From the NCBI GenBank assembly GCA_029204225.1, contig CM055112.1:26674118-26738117 (forward strand): a stretch of DNA of 64,000 nucleotides, in the 5' to 3' direction. Numbering within the stretch: the first letter of the stretch is position 1; each line of letters starts with the position of its first letter. Below the pieces are notes generated by a model, which saw only the letters and a list, made by a program, of their open reading frames with translations, ran no database searches and had not been told where the DNA came from. This document shows positions 12,901-24,325 of the stretch, one piece after another. This DNA is from Diphasiastrum complanatum. Lineage: Eukaryota > Streptophyta > Lycopodiopsida > Lycopodiales > Lycopodiaceae. The position numbers and the translations under genes are program-made.

Positions 12901-13241
12901 CCCAAGTGGACACTATTCTCTATATCAATTATGGTTGTTTCTATTTTGAGCATTACATGATCATTGAAAGGAGATCTATTCTTAGGAAGAAGATCATTCT
13001 TATGATGGATCAAAGTTCTATTGTCAAAAACTATGCTAGGAGCAAGCATATTGAGATACAATATCATTTTGTGAGAGAGCAAGTCATTGCAAAGGAGGTA
13101 GAGCTTCAACATGTGTCTTCAAGGGAATGTGTAGCTGATATCTTCACCAAAGCATTGGGAAAAGACTTGTTCATGAAGCATAGGACTTCACTTGGAGTAT
13201 TATTAAAGTCTATGCTAAAACTAGTTGAAGAGGGAGTGTGA
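9988..13241 (+). pseudogene. copia B gag-pol pseudogene
   Basis: Gag starts at 9988 (MATSIGVMLEAND), runs to about 10296, shifts frame, and continues at 10298-10500. The zinc-knuckle segment present in copia A is deleted near 10500. Protease follows at about 10560 (WWIDSGVSSHMT), then GAG-pre-integrase at about 10970-11100 (HKRMGHLNF, CESCALSKSH). Integrase has IDDFSRFCW at about 11220, a one-base frameshift near 11255, GDNGGEY at about 11350 and QQNGVAERKN at about 11440. From about 12117 the N-terminal edge of RT is recognisable only as degraded sequence. 12250-12890 has no RT motif, and coding similarity resumes with the RNase H tail (ARSKHIEIQYHFVREQV) at about 13030-13240. Confidence 0.9.
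12250..12890 (+). other. non-RT segment replacing reverse transcriptase in copia B
   Basis: Where the RT palm should lie there is about 640 bp without RT motifs. It holds an open frame at 12357-12764 whose translation I do not recognise. Just after it, 12891-12914 matches copia C (42764-42787, opposite strand) at 23 of 24 bases although the two elements are different families. This may be spacer, captured sequence or heavily diverged pol. Confidence 0.5.
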
Positions 13242-13884
13242 AAGATTCAACTAGTTTCATCACATTTTGCAATATTTCCATATTTGGCATATTGAGGCCA
13301 AAACTTGTTTTAGACTTAGAGGTTGACTTTTCAAAGTTCATTAGTCTAAATTTCATTTGAATAAAAACTTTTTGAAAGTGTGGGAAAGATAGAATGCGAG
13401 TTTGAGTAGATTCAATTTGAATAAGTTGGGTACATTGAATCTAGACCCAAAATTAGTAGGGTTAGCATTTTGGTGGGAAAGCCAAGTGGCCAAATAGGGT
13501 CTGGACTTGCTATAAAATGATGTAACTTGGAGAGAGTGATCTTCTCTCTTCTGTATTTCATTTCATGCTTATACATGGTTCTCTTGGGTTCTACTATCCA
13601 TTGGTGCACTATCTTGGTGATTGCTTGCAATTCTATTTGTAGAGTGATCTATATTTGCTATTTCTGGATCCACACGTGTGAAATATAGTAGCTTGCTGGT
13701 TTTGTACGGACAGAAATAGTACATATTCATTTCATTCAAGTTTGATCAAGTTCTATTAGTGTTTGCATCTCAAATTGTGTGTAGATGCTGATTTTTCTAC
13801 ATTGGTGAGATTGGTAGTGTATTTCTCTTTCTAACCAAAGATCATTCAAGCAGATTGGATCTTAAGGATCTGAAATCTTTCACA
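13237..13884 (+). repeat. 3' LTR of copia B
   Basis: 648 bp, TGTGAAAG to TTTCACA, preceded by a purine-rich priming tract. CACACGTGTG is at 13671-13680. Confidence 0.93.
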
Positions 13885-14406
13885 CATATTACCCAAGATG
13901 TAACGGGCAGGCTGAGTCCACGAATAAGGTTCTGTGTGAAATCCTCATGAAGACGATGGAAGCCAGTATGTTGGATTGGGAGTTCAAGTTATATGCCGCT
14001 TTATGGGCATATCGAACAACACCCAAAAAGGCCATTGGCACGACACCATTCCAACTCACGTATGGACAAGAGGCCATGATGCCTGTAGAATTCTATGTCC
14101 CGTCTTTACGGGTAGCCTACGATTTGAAACTAGACGAAAGTCAGATCCTTGCCCATAGGCTATTCCACCTCCATAAGCTTTGCAAAACAAGAGTCATTAG
14201 TGTGCATGCACGACAAGCTCTATCAAACGAAAGTACATACGGGCAAACTTAAGTTTACTGGCCAAGGTCCCTATATCATTGATTAGATCTTTGCTTCGGG
14301 CTACGCTAAACTTAAAACCCTCAAAGGCATCCCGCTGGACACGGTAGTGAACGAGAGTAGATTACGGCGATATCATGAGCCCTGCTATTCCTTAGACATG
14401 TACTGA
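13885..14406 (+). pseudogene. G1 pol, 3' part (integrase end)
   Basis: Continuation of the G1 integrase after copia B. It resumes in the middle of the conserved Y-x2-N-G-Q-A-E-S motif that carries the third catalytic acidic residue (NGQAEST at about 13905), runs through WAYRTTPKKAIGTTPF and LTYGQEA, shifts frame near 14220, and finishes with GPYIID, a stop, and an integrase C-terminal domain (NESRLRRYHEPCYS) ending at 14406. Joined with 6230-8737 it is one polyprotein gene split by the nested element. Confidence 0.9.
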
Positions 14407-14821
14407 TTGATTCTGTGTTATGTGTGTGTGTGTGTGCATGCATGTCTATAATTTCTGTCATTTTGTGATAATGTTCATTTTGTTTTTAATTCATTTTTTA
14501 CACCCTTTTTTGTTGAATTGTCTGCATGTTTAACAATCAATACTTAGGATAGTTTAGGTCCGAATTCTTGCAAATCTACCTCACTTCTATCACTATTGTA
14601 TAGGTTTCAGGTAACAACATGCATGACCAGTGACAATCATGTCCCAAAACAGTAATTATCTTCCGGGTTGGAGCTAGCATCACTTATTTATGCAATCGAT
14701 TGCAAGGAATTTATCTTTCTCTCTAAAAAAAAAAAAAAAGACAGACCACTCACATAAGCTATCAGGCAGCATATTATCTATATTGTGGAGTCCCAGAACT
14801 AAGCAAAGTGCTTGATCAGAC
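14407..14821 (+). other. spacer between G1 pol and downstream ORF
   Basis: Non-coding 415 bp with a short (GT)n run (about 14419-14436) and an A15 run near 14725. It could hold an internal promoter or splice acceptor for the downstream ORF, but nothing decisive is visible. Confidence 0.4.
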
Positions 14822-16122
14822 ATGAAACCTAGCAGGTACACTCAAGAAATTCACTTGGTCTCATTTACTGATTTTTTTCGAAAGTTAGCAATGGCTTTCT
14901 TGGAGCGGCTAAACTTCGACACACAACTTATCTCCGGTGTGCAACATGAATGCCCGATGCGTGCGGCTTATTCTACATTTGATGACGAGCTCCAGACATT
15001 CAGGATTCCTAGACGAAACGATGAGGTTCCAATTCCTATCTCACCACATATCCTAAGCCACTTGGGGTTCCCGAATGAAGGAGAGCCTATGCACGGCAGA
15101 GGGCAATCTTTTGATAGAAATTATTTGACGCATATTTGTACAGAAGATGGTGACACCTCCATCTATAACAATGACAATGACGTTGTCAAACTCATCTCGG
15201 ATCCAGGACTTAGGGCAACGGCGGACCTTCTTGCATTACTCACTGAGGTACAATCGTCAAGAATTGACAAAATTCCGAACAGCACTTTATTTGCCCCATC
15301 ATTTGGCTAGGAGGAACCTATTACCCGTCACTTCATGTGGGCAGAAAAGATAAGTATCAAATTATGTGCAGCGCTCAAAGCAAGAAAACCTCTCACAAAG
15401 TGCGGATATCTCCTACATATGCTCGTAAACAAACATTACTTGGGTGACTTCTCTAGCATTCTCACTCGAGTGCAAGAGAAATATCCAAACGTGCCACATA
15501 CCACCTCGACACGAGCTCAGCACCCCAAGAGGATAAAAGGGGGAGAGGCAAAGGCAACAAGAAAGCCAGAACACAAACGATGCCACATCACTAGCAGAAA
15601 CACACCAGTGTCACTCACACAATGCACGGTAGCAGAGTTAGAGTCACAGCGGTTAAAAGAGCATGCCCATAGCCAACACACAAAAGAACATTCCGAGGGC
15701 CACACACAAGGTACAGACTCATCCAGTAACAACAAACAACACTTGTGCAAATCCACTAGCCAAGGGCATGGAAATATCAACGAAATGGGAGACACAACAC
15801 AATCACCTTATCCAATGCCTAAAGACACCTCAACAGTGAAAATCATGGAAGCCATTGAAGAAGAATTGACTACAACATCAAATCCTTCGACGAGACATTC
15901 TGAGGCAAAGGAGCCAGAGGCTGAACCTGGTGTCCCACCTGTGTCGTTCGTGGTAAGTGACCCACCAACCACCATCTCATCAACTCCCATCACATCACTG
16001 TCACACTACCCATCACACTCACCCTCACCACTACACCCCCTATTGTCTCCACAAACACACTCCCACTCTCCACCACACCAGTCACAACCACCTCTACGCA
16101 ATCTCCGATGCATTTTGCAAAT

Positions 16123-16126
<4 letters not shown>
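14822..16126 (+). CDS. extra ORF downstream of G1 pol, one in-frame TAG
   Basis: Unrecognised protein of about 434 codons in one frame, interrupted only by TAG at 15308-15310; the frame continues without a break from 15311. The N-terminal 160 residues look globular (FRIPRRNDEVPIPISPHILS). After the stop come about 60 ordered residues (KCGYLLHMLVNKHYLGDFSS) and then a long low-complexity tail rich in Thr, Ser, His and Pro. I see no signal peptide or membrane segment, so it does not look like an envelope protein. An ORF in this position is known in Athila/Tat-type gypsy elements; its role here is unknown. The stop at 16124 lies in the antisense copia LTR fragment, so the native C-terminus is probably lost. 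The TAG could be a CAG to TAG mutation or a readthrough stop. Confidence 0.6.
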
Positions 16127-16673
<547 letters not shown>

Positions 16674-17354
16674 CTGAGAGTTGCAGCTCTTAGGAAAAGT
16701 CTCTATCATGTACTAAAGGTACAAATGTGATCAATGTGTCAATTCTCACTTCTCATATCACAATTTCCATTCAAAATTAGGATCATACTCATGGTCCTAT
16801 ACATATACAATATGAATTCTACCTAACGAATTCAACTACCAGTATTATGCAATTTTCTCACCAGAATTCACAAAAATCCAAATTACATAATACAAGCACG
16901 TTCAATATCCCTTATGTCCATTTCGTCCCCCCTTAAGATTTTCGGTCCCTCAAAAAATTTCATCGACTGAGGTACATGAAATTTCCTTAGACATATGCAA
17001 ATGATAATGAAAAGTCGATTTTCATTTTCATTTCACTGGTTTTGGCATTACTTCGTTAAGGTCTATCAATTTAATGCAACTAATGAAAGTACACGAATAA
17101 AAAATCCACAAAATTTGGATTCCAGTACTTCTCTTACTGTATTCAACAAAAATCCATTTTGTTGAATAAAGAAGTTGCCTCCATTCAGCAATTATGACTT
17201 ACTTTATTAGTTCAACTATATTTCACCTTCAATGAGTATCTTGCAAAAAGCTTTTGCATGCAAATTACTAACGACCAAAATTAATTAGAATGCAATAACA
17301 AAACCATTGGTATTTTACCGACCAAAAAAGAGAAAAAAACTCCCAAACACAATT
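16674..17354. other. no gene seen
   Basis: About 680 bp of AT-rich sequence between the LTR fragment and element G2. No coding pattern or repeat recognised. It continues across G2 at 25524. Confidence 0.5.
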
Positions 17355-17359
17355 TAACT

Positions 17360-18546
17360 TGTTTACAGGGTCTCTGTCTTAGAATCTGTTAACTAGTTCT
17401 TTGTTTCGTTACTTCTTTTGCTGTTTGTTTTACAGCTTTGACAACTTGGTATTCTGCCTGTCAACAGAGACTGTGGGCACTTCTTGAGATTATCTTTCTT
17501 GTTTTAAGACCCAGATTAGGCAGAAGGGGTTGATAATCATTGTAGTATTGTCTTGCCTGTCAGAGGACATCCGGATGGGTCACTCTTGAACTGAATGCAC
17601 ATGCATAATCAATCAAAATGCAAGCCAATGCGTTCAACAAATGATCTACATTACTGTTTAGTTGAACAACGATGGATTCCTACTTCTACTTTGCTGCAAA
17701 ATGAACTAAAATTAGATCCTACACTACTTTACTTGCATAATTTGATAAAACAAAAAACAAAAACTAATCTACAGCACTTAGAAGTCCAAGAATCAAGAAA
17801 CCAACCAGTCTTTTGATTCTTGGACATCCCAAGAACATCAAACTGGATTGTAAAGAGATATGCAAGAACTACACCACAAATCCAGCCTATTTAGTTTACT
17901 TGAATGCTGGCTCCTAAATTAATCTACAAACAAGAAAAGAAAACTAATCCACTCTAGGAAAACAACAAATCTAATCCACTCTAGGAAAGCAGCAAATCTA
18001 ATCCACCCTATAATCCACAACCACACACGAAGGAGAGAAGGGTAGGATCATAAATGCATCACTCAATAAACAAGCATGATCAAGGAGCTCAATGGATGCA
18101 CCAAACTCGTGAAGGATCTTCTCATTTTAGCATGGAGTTGATACAATACACAAAAAGCTCCTCTTCACAAAGAGGGAGTCTCTTAAATAAGCAAGAGAGC
18201 TCCTTAGGTGGCATCCTAGTGGAATTTCCACATTTTACAAATTACAAGTGGAATAATGCTCTCCACTAGAGGTCACCATCAAAAGGTGGCTCACTCTACT
18301 TTCTTTAAGAGGGGTGTACTCGCATTTATTACATTTGCTTAGAAATACTAGTTTCTACATGGCCATTCCATCTTTCGAGATTCACCATGAGGCTTACACA
18401 GTTCTTGCATGTCTTTTTAGCTAGTATTTCTCAGCTCTCAGTCTTTGTTAGTCTCGTCTTCTCAGAGGCCTCCTTGGTCTAAGGTGAGAGGTGCTCTTGA
18501 GTTGCTCTGTCCAAGTATCTTGGGGATTCGTCAGAATCAGCCAACA
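17360..18546 (-). repeat. 3' LTR of G2 (minus sense)
   Basis: 1187 bp, plus-strand ends TGTTTACAGG and CAGCCAACA. The purine tract AGGGGTGGGATGA adjoins it on the interior side (plus strand about 18547-18560), as expected for the 3' LTR of a minus-sense element. Confidence 0.93.
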
Positions 18547-20750
18547 TCATCCCACCCCTAATGTGTTGCAAGACCCACTGCAACTCATATTGGACGATGT
18601 CGCTCCGCTTCCGCATTGGCGTCTTCGATCGGCACTTGGAAAAGCGTAGATCCTTGTTCGCTTGCATAAAGTGTTTATTGTTGTCAGTCTTTATCAAAAA
18701 CTGTTTTTGCAATTGTCGCAATTTAACCAAAATGTCTTATTGTTGTAATGGGTTGACATTCTCAAAATTTGGAGAGCTCTCAGCAGCTTCACAACTCTGC
18801 ATGCATGAGTGCTTCTCGTGTGTCTTCTTTTTTACCACTTGTATCTGCCATTGACAGTTTCATATTTGGTTTCTTGGTAGGTTCTAACTTTTGGGAGGTC
18901 TGTATCCTCCATTTGCTTCTGGGTGTTTCCGCAGTTCTTTGCTCAGCCGAAGTCCCAGCCTTAAGGAAAACCTTTGATCTGCAGATTGCACAAACTCGAT
19001 TATCAATCTCATGGGATGGAGCCATCAAAATTGGTGGTAGGAATAGATTTGGGTGGATGGTTTGGTAAAGGTAAGGAAAATGATGAAGGCTTGGTGGTAG
19101 GGTGAAGGAACTAATAGTTCTACAGTTGCAGCCTTGGACCCTTGCAATGCCGAGCTTCGACCACCACTTGCTGGGTGAGGAACTCGCTTTGATTCAGCTA
19201 TCATTGCTCCAGAGAGTTTCTTTTGATCAAGGTTGATCTGACTCATCTGTTGCTTAAGTTTTGTCCTTTCCTCCTCAGCTTCTTTGCTTAATTTTTTATG
19301 TCTTCTAGCTGCTTCGCCTGCTTTTGTAGGTCTTCTTTTGGCTGATCATCCATTGTAGGTGGCAGTTAGTCTTCGCAAGACACTTGCAATGATCTTTCAA
19401 CTACTTCGGTAGGACTATAAAAAACTAGGGATTTCTCAGAAGAAGATGATAAACAAACAGATGGAAGGTAGGGCGGAGGTGGTGACATCGGTAGATGGTG
19501 TGGACGATAGGCATGAGAATGGCGCAGAAGTATGGCAAGAGGTCAGTTGAAGAAAGAGATTGATTTCCCAATGCTTGTGTTTCCCTTTCTAAAGGATCCT
19601 CGTCATGACTAGGGAACTTCTTCTGATTGAGTATCTTTGAATTGCCCATCTGTCTTCTTAGCCATGTCGTTGTCGACTTTGGATTTGTGACCTTGGCTGT
19701 TGATCTTGCTGGTGTTGTTGCTGGTAGCGTGACTGCTCTAGTGGATCTAAGCAGATCCACTCTCTCCCCCCCCTCCCAAAATATGTTGGTGGGGATGTTG
19801 TTGTTGGTAACTGTTTATGTTCAGGATTGGATCGACGTGTGGAACACGTATTTGAAACACGTTGAACATGGGACTGGACTGAACAAATTTTAACTAAATT
19901 TGTTTCGATCTTGCTGTAGTTGACTCAAAGATGAATATGACAATGAGAGTCAGGAATCAACTCTAACGTGACAAAGATTTCTCAAAGTTTCAGTATGCCC
20001 AGAGATTGTAAACTCTGTGCAAGGTGATTTGAAGGTGGATATATGAATGAAAATGTATTCTTGAGATGCTCTATGGAAGACTCTCGTGCAGTAGGTATTT
20101 CTCATGCAAAAATCAATCACACACTAGGAATGAAGAGCAATAAGGAAATAAACAAACTGTACAAAGAGTGAGAACTGTAGTGCACTTGTCGAACACAACT
20201 TGCATTCATCGACATTGATAATTTACCTTGATAGTTGCAATATTTCAGTGCTGTAGAGTAATGTGACTTACTTTGATATGCCCTTGGCAAAACAAGGCAG
20301 GATTGGTGACACAAAAATCTACCATCATTGATAGCAGATGTTGTAAGATATAGCTTGAGATGCATGTATGTTGAGGTACTATGTCTGAAGGACCTCTGTG
20401 AACAAGAAATTCAGAACCGAATCTCTATCTGGATTTCCAAATCCTAGATGTGTTGTGTACTGGCATATTGGAAATTTTATCAGCATATGGAAAGACAAAT
20501 AGATTTGAGGTTGTAGAAGTGGAGAAAAACTGTCAATTCTCTATGGAGGTTGCCCTTGGTTGGACATTGTAGCAGATGACGGAAGATCGGTTTCACTTTC
20601 TTTTGACAAGGACTCATTTCATATTAATGTCTTTTGCATTATGGAGCTGGTGTATTGTGCGATAATGTAGAAGTTTGCAAGAAACTTCTCGATTGAGCAG
20701 CAGGTTTAACTGTTCATTGCTATGGTGCTCGTGTTGTTGTGGTGAGGATC
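18547..20750 (-). pseudogene. G2 3' interior with coiled-coil remnant
   Basis: 2.2 kb between gag and the 3' LTR, where pol would normally be. In minus sense, about 19025-19353 encodes charged heptad-like sequence starting MDDQPKEDLQKQAKQLEDI, broken by a stop and a frameshift and continuing KEAEEERTKLKQQMSQ; another charged stretch lies at 18560-18730. These read like pieces of a coiled-coil protein. No pol motif is found. Whether it was a separate ORF or a Gag extension is not resolvable. Confidence 0.45.
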
Positions 20751-22006
20751 CTATCGTGATTCATAACTGACGTAACGGGTAGGTAGGATCTTAGTTGGTT
20801 GTTTCGGACAATCTTTGAGACTGTGTTTTCTGATACAGTCAGGACACTCAGCATGGTACTTGGCCTTGACTGGACAATCAGCCATGAAGTGGCCATTTTC
20901 ACCATAGATGAAACATCTGGTGTGCAATGGCCCTTGTATAACAGCATAACCATCTTGTATGTTGAATGGTTTTGGACTTTCAGGTGGATATTCATGATAA
21001 GTCAAGGAATGTCTAGATTGTGACGGGTGGTCTTCATATTGTTGGACTGTATGTGCTTGGATAGGCTGATATGAAGGACAAGCATCAACAGGATGCATAG
21101 CCCGGCAGTGTGGGCACCATATTGTTTTTGTCTATAAGGTACATGTGCAGGGTTTGGCTGACCAGGCATACTACTTTGGATAGACTTCAAGGTAGTTTGA
21201 AAGTCATTGGTGAGTTTCTCCATCTATAGTTGATGTTGCTTATTAAGCAACTCCAACTGGGATTTCCAAAGCTGATCTCGGGTGTCCTCGATCGGCTTCG
21301 ACTCATGGACATGAGCACGTGGTGCTCGTCTTTCTTTGGATTCGTCAATATCGGATTCTTCATCTTCTTCCTTGATGGCATCAGACATAGCTAACTTTAG
21401 GCTCGTATATTCATCATTGGATTTAAGCTCACGTCTAATCCATCGTGGAAGGCCAACTAAGAACCAGATGATGAGCATCTGTTCAGAGGGTTGTTCTTGT
21501 ACTTGACTTTTGAGGCGTTTGAAACACTCGATATAGTGTCGTATTCGTTCTTCTTTTGTCATTTTGATGTTACTCAATTTGACGAAAGGGCTCTCGATCA
21601 AGCAAAATGGCTTAAAACGCTTGACAAAGGACTCTTTTAAAATTGACCAATCTGTCTTTTCTTCACGATCAAGGTTGAAAAACCAATCACATGCTTTAGT
21701 GATCATGGTCATCAAAAATATTTGGAACATAGCAATAGGAGATGTTTCACCATACACATCACATGCATTCTCAAAGATTTGCAAAAATCTTTGAGGGTCC
21801 GAACTACCGTCAAACTTGGGTAGATCTAGCTTGGGTGTACGTCTCGCAAGATGAGCTCCGTGGGTAGCAGAAATTCCATTAGGGTTGGTTCTGACCCGTG
21901 AGGGCTCAACACCAGAAAAATGGGCTCGTGCTCGTGAAGACTCGGCTCTATCAGATTCTTGTCCCTCGAATGGGTTTGTTGATTGGTCTTGTAGTCCGGC
22001 CCTCAT
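20751..22006 (-). pseudogene. G2 gag with three zinc knuckles
   Basis: Minus-strand gag. From 22006 the frame has an acidic/Ser N-terminus, then a retrotransposon Gag domain (about residues 55-190: LPKFDGSSDPQRFLQIFENA, WFFNLD, FVKRFKP, LVGLPRWIRREL). One TAG stop at 21224-21226 is followed in the same frame by more Gag (MEKLTNDFQ); a frameshift near 21110 then leads to the nucleic-acid-binding part. Three tandem knuckles are visible: CPHCRAMHPVDAC, CFIYGENGHFMADC (second Cys replaced by Tyr) and CPDCIRKHSLKDC. The outer two have C-x2-C-x3-H-x4-C spacing; the middle one would be the standard C-x2-C-x4-H-x4-C. The product would coat element RNA in virus-like particles; this copy is damaged. 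Confidence 0.85.
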
Positions 22007-22189
22007 TCGGTAGAACCTATGACATCTGATTTGTTCAGCTACAGGGACCCGACTTTATATGGATAATCGTCTAGGATTTTAGGGTCCTTTTGGTGGTCCA
22101 TTGGATACTGGTGTGTTTTTTTTATTGTTTTTTATTTTGCAAAATTTTGGTGGTTTTGGAAAAGTTTTTTTTTTTTTTTGACAGTCCTA

Positions 22190-22900
22190 CGGTTTACGGT
22201 GAATGCGGTTTGCGGTTTGCAGTGGGGTGCAGGTGATTGCGATCTGATGTTGTTGACGGATGGTTGCGGTTAGTTGCATTTGATTACGTTTAGCTGCGGT
22301 TGATTGCGATTGCAATGGCTACGGTAGATTGCAGTTGATTACGAAGGGATGCGGTCGATTACCATGGAGATGGGTGAGTGTGGTTTCAGCGAATGTTAGC
22401 GGGCACTGGTGGTGCTATGCGGAGGCAGCCGGTGTGTAGTCATGATGGGACGAGGGCAGACTATTGCGGTTGGGACGAGTGAAAACGGTGGTTCGCGGTG
22501 ATAATGTGGAGGCGGTTAGAGGGTTGTTGTTTGTGGATGGAATGCGGCCTAAGGTGAGGTACTACAGTGCGAGGGTGAATGGAGATGGGGTGCGGGTGTG
22601 TGCGTCTGTGGACGACTGTGATGTGTCTGCGGTTCAAGGCGGGCATAGTTAGAGGATGGCTTGTTTGCGGGTGTAATGCTGTGGGGGTGCTGGCGTGAGG
22701 CGATGTGAGTGTAAGCGTAAGGTGATGTTTGCGGGAGAATGGGGTGGGAAAGCCGTCTATTGCGGTACTGGTTGTGATGGAGGTGGAAGGTTGGGTTACT
22801 ACGATGCAATGCGGTCAGTTGCAATCTAATGCGTGTAGTATGGGTGAATGTGCTCTGTTTGCGACTACTAATCTGTTTGCGTTCTAAGGTGGATGCGGTT
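22190..22900 (-). repeat. degenerate GCGGTTGATTGC-type repeats in G2 leader
   Basis: On the plus strand words like GCGGTT, TTGCGG, GATTGCG and GATTACG recur dozens of times with irregular spacing, giving strong G+T bias. No ORF with protein character. It lies between the gag start and the next repeat zone. Confidence 0.6.
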
Positions 22901-23444
22901 AGGTGTTTGAGTAAAACAGGTGTAGAGGCATGGAAGACGAACAAAGGCAGAGTGTAGCAGATGCAAACGGAGATAGACGGAGTCAGATGCAAACGAAGGA
23001 AGAGGTGGTGGATGCAAAGAATATGCGGATGCGATGTCAGATGGCCGATGTACTCGTTGTTTGTGATCGTCGTTTGAGATTGTTATGGTCTGGCGTAGAT
23101 GTGGTCCGGCTAAGATGGTGAGGGACCCCTTCGGTCGAGATCTAATGTTGGCTCTGGCTCCGGATAAGATGGAAGTGTGAGGGGAGTGATGGAGTGTGGA
23201 TTGCGGCTGAGGCAGTGTGAGGCTGTTAGGGGGTGATTGTACAGGTCTATCTGGGAGAAGGATGGGGTTACATGTTACGGTTGGTTGGGATGCAGGTGTT
23301 TACGAATGAATGCGATGGAATATGATTAAGTTGTGTGCTGCGGTGGATTGCAATGTCTACGGTGGACTAGTGTGAAACTATTTGTGGTCTAGTGTGGATC
23401 TGGGCCGGTTGAAGCAGGTTGTCGGGTGAGATTGGACTGAATGG

Positions 23445-24067
23445 TTGTTGGTTGAGATTTCACTGAGGCTGTCGGTTGAGATTTGATAGAATGGCCATCG
23501 GTTGAGATCTCACTGAGTCTGTCGATTGAGATTTGATAGCAGGCCGTCGGTTGAGATCTGACTGTGGCCTCCGGTTGAGATTCAACAGATGGGTGCCGGC
23601 TTTGGGAAATGGCTGGCTATCCAAACAAGTGTTTGCTGAATAGGTCATTCAGGCCTATCAAAATTGTAGGGATCGTGGCGATTGAGGTCTGAACAAGTAC
23701 CCTGGTTGAGATGGCAGCGAGCACTTCGGCTCTGGTTGAGATTTGAATGATGGGTGTCGAATCTGGTTGAGATCTAATACAATGTGTCGGTAGAGATCTG
23801 ACATATTGGCTTTGGTTGAGATCTGACACTGGCTGTCGGTTGAGATTGGACAGTGTGTGTCGGTTGAGATTTAAAAGCTCACTCCGGTTGAGATTTAACT
23901 GAGGGGTGACGGTTGAGATGTGAGGTAGCACGTTGGTTGAGATCTGATAGATTACTCCGGTTGAGATGGGAGTCAGTGCATCGGTTGAAATCTGAACGAG
24001 CACTCCGGTTGAGATGTAAGCTGGTCCTTCGGTTGAGATTTAGGCTAGGCTCCGATTGAGATTTGAA
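23445..24067 (-). repeat. GGTTGAGATYT repeat cluster, about 20 copies, in G2 leader
   Basis: The plus strand carries the motif GGTTGAGAT followed by T or CT about twenty times at intervals of roughly 22-45 bp, with variable sequence between copies. In the sense strand the unit reads ATCTCAACC. Array-like but not a strict tandem repeat. Confidence 0.75.
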
Positions 24068-24308
24068 GCGTGAGAAAATTAGAGGAGCGGGAGCTTGGAT
24101 AGAAGGGAATGCAGGTTTGTGAGTGTGTTTGCGAACAACGAATTTGCAAATTTAGCAACCCATAGTTGTGGGCGAGGAGATAGCCATTAATGTGGCTCTG
24201 TTCAGTTGCAGAAACTCAGATGTGCTTAAAGATTCGGAGTTTGTTTGCAGGGATCTGAATGTGGACAAGACTGCGTTGCTTATGTATGTAGAATGTTGTG
24301 GAGTTTAA

Positions 24309-24325
24309 GTTGCAACGGTGTTAAA
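24309..24325 (-). other. decayed G2 primer-binding site
   Basis: Directly next to the 5' LTR the sense strand reads TTTAACACCGTTGCAAC. It keeps the CCGTTGC core of the tRNA-Asp site TGGCGCCGTTGCC but has A in place of G at several positions, as G-to-A transitions would give. Confidence 0.5.

Larger units (their letters stand above)
8738..13884 (+). mobile_element. Ty1/copia element B, complete but lacking RT
   Basis: Element of 5147 bp with two LTRs (650 and 648 bp, TG...CA), the primer site TGGTATCAGAGC directly after the 5' LTR, a purine tract GAAGAGGGAG before the 3' LTR, and a 5-bp target duplication. It sits inside the G1 integrase. By eye the LTRs differ at roughly two dozen positions (about 4%), so insertion is not very recent. 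The coding part retains Gag, protease, integrase and the end of RNase H, but the reverse-transcriptase core is missing and replaced by about 0.8 kb of other sequence. Any mobility would have depended on another element. Confidence 0.93.
3069..16122 (+). mobile_element. Ty3/gypsy element G1, nested and 3'-truncated
   Basis: Gypsy element in plus orientation: a putative 5' LTR (3069-3806), a tRNA-Asp-type primer site (3808), a 2.4 kb leader with no recognisable gag, pol split in two by copia B (6230-8737 and 13885-14406), a spacer, then a second ORF (14822-16126). No 3' LTR is seen; an antisense copia LTR fragment begins at 16123 where the last ORF breaks off. Primer type plus an ORF after pol resembles the Athila/Tat group, which is an inference. 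It sits directly against the RNase H region of copia A, suggesting G1 inserted into A, but the other half of A is not present to prove it. Confidence 0.8.

Noticed and set aside
15308-15310. Programmed stop readthrough or RNA editing as explanation for the in-frame stops
   Set aside because: Possible, but no special readthrough context is evident and nuclear transcripts are not known to be edited this way; point mutation is simpler.
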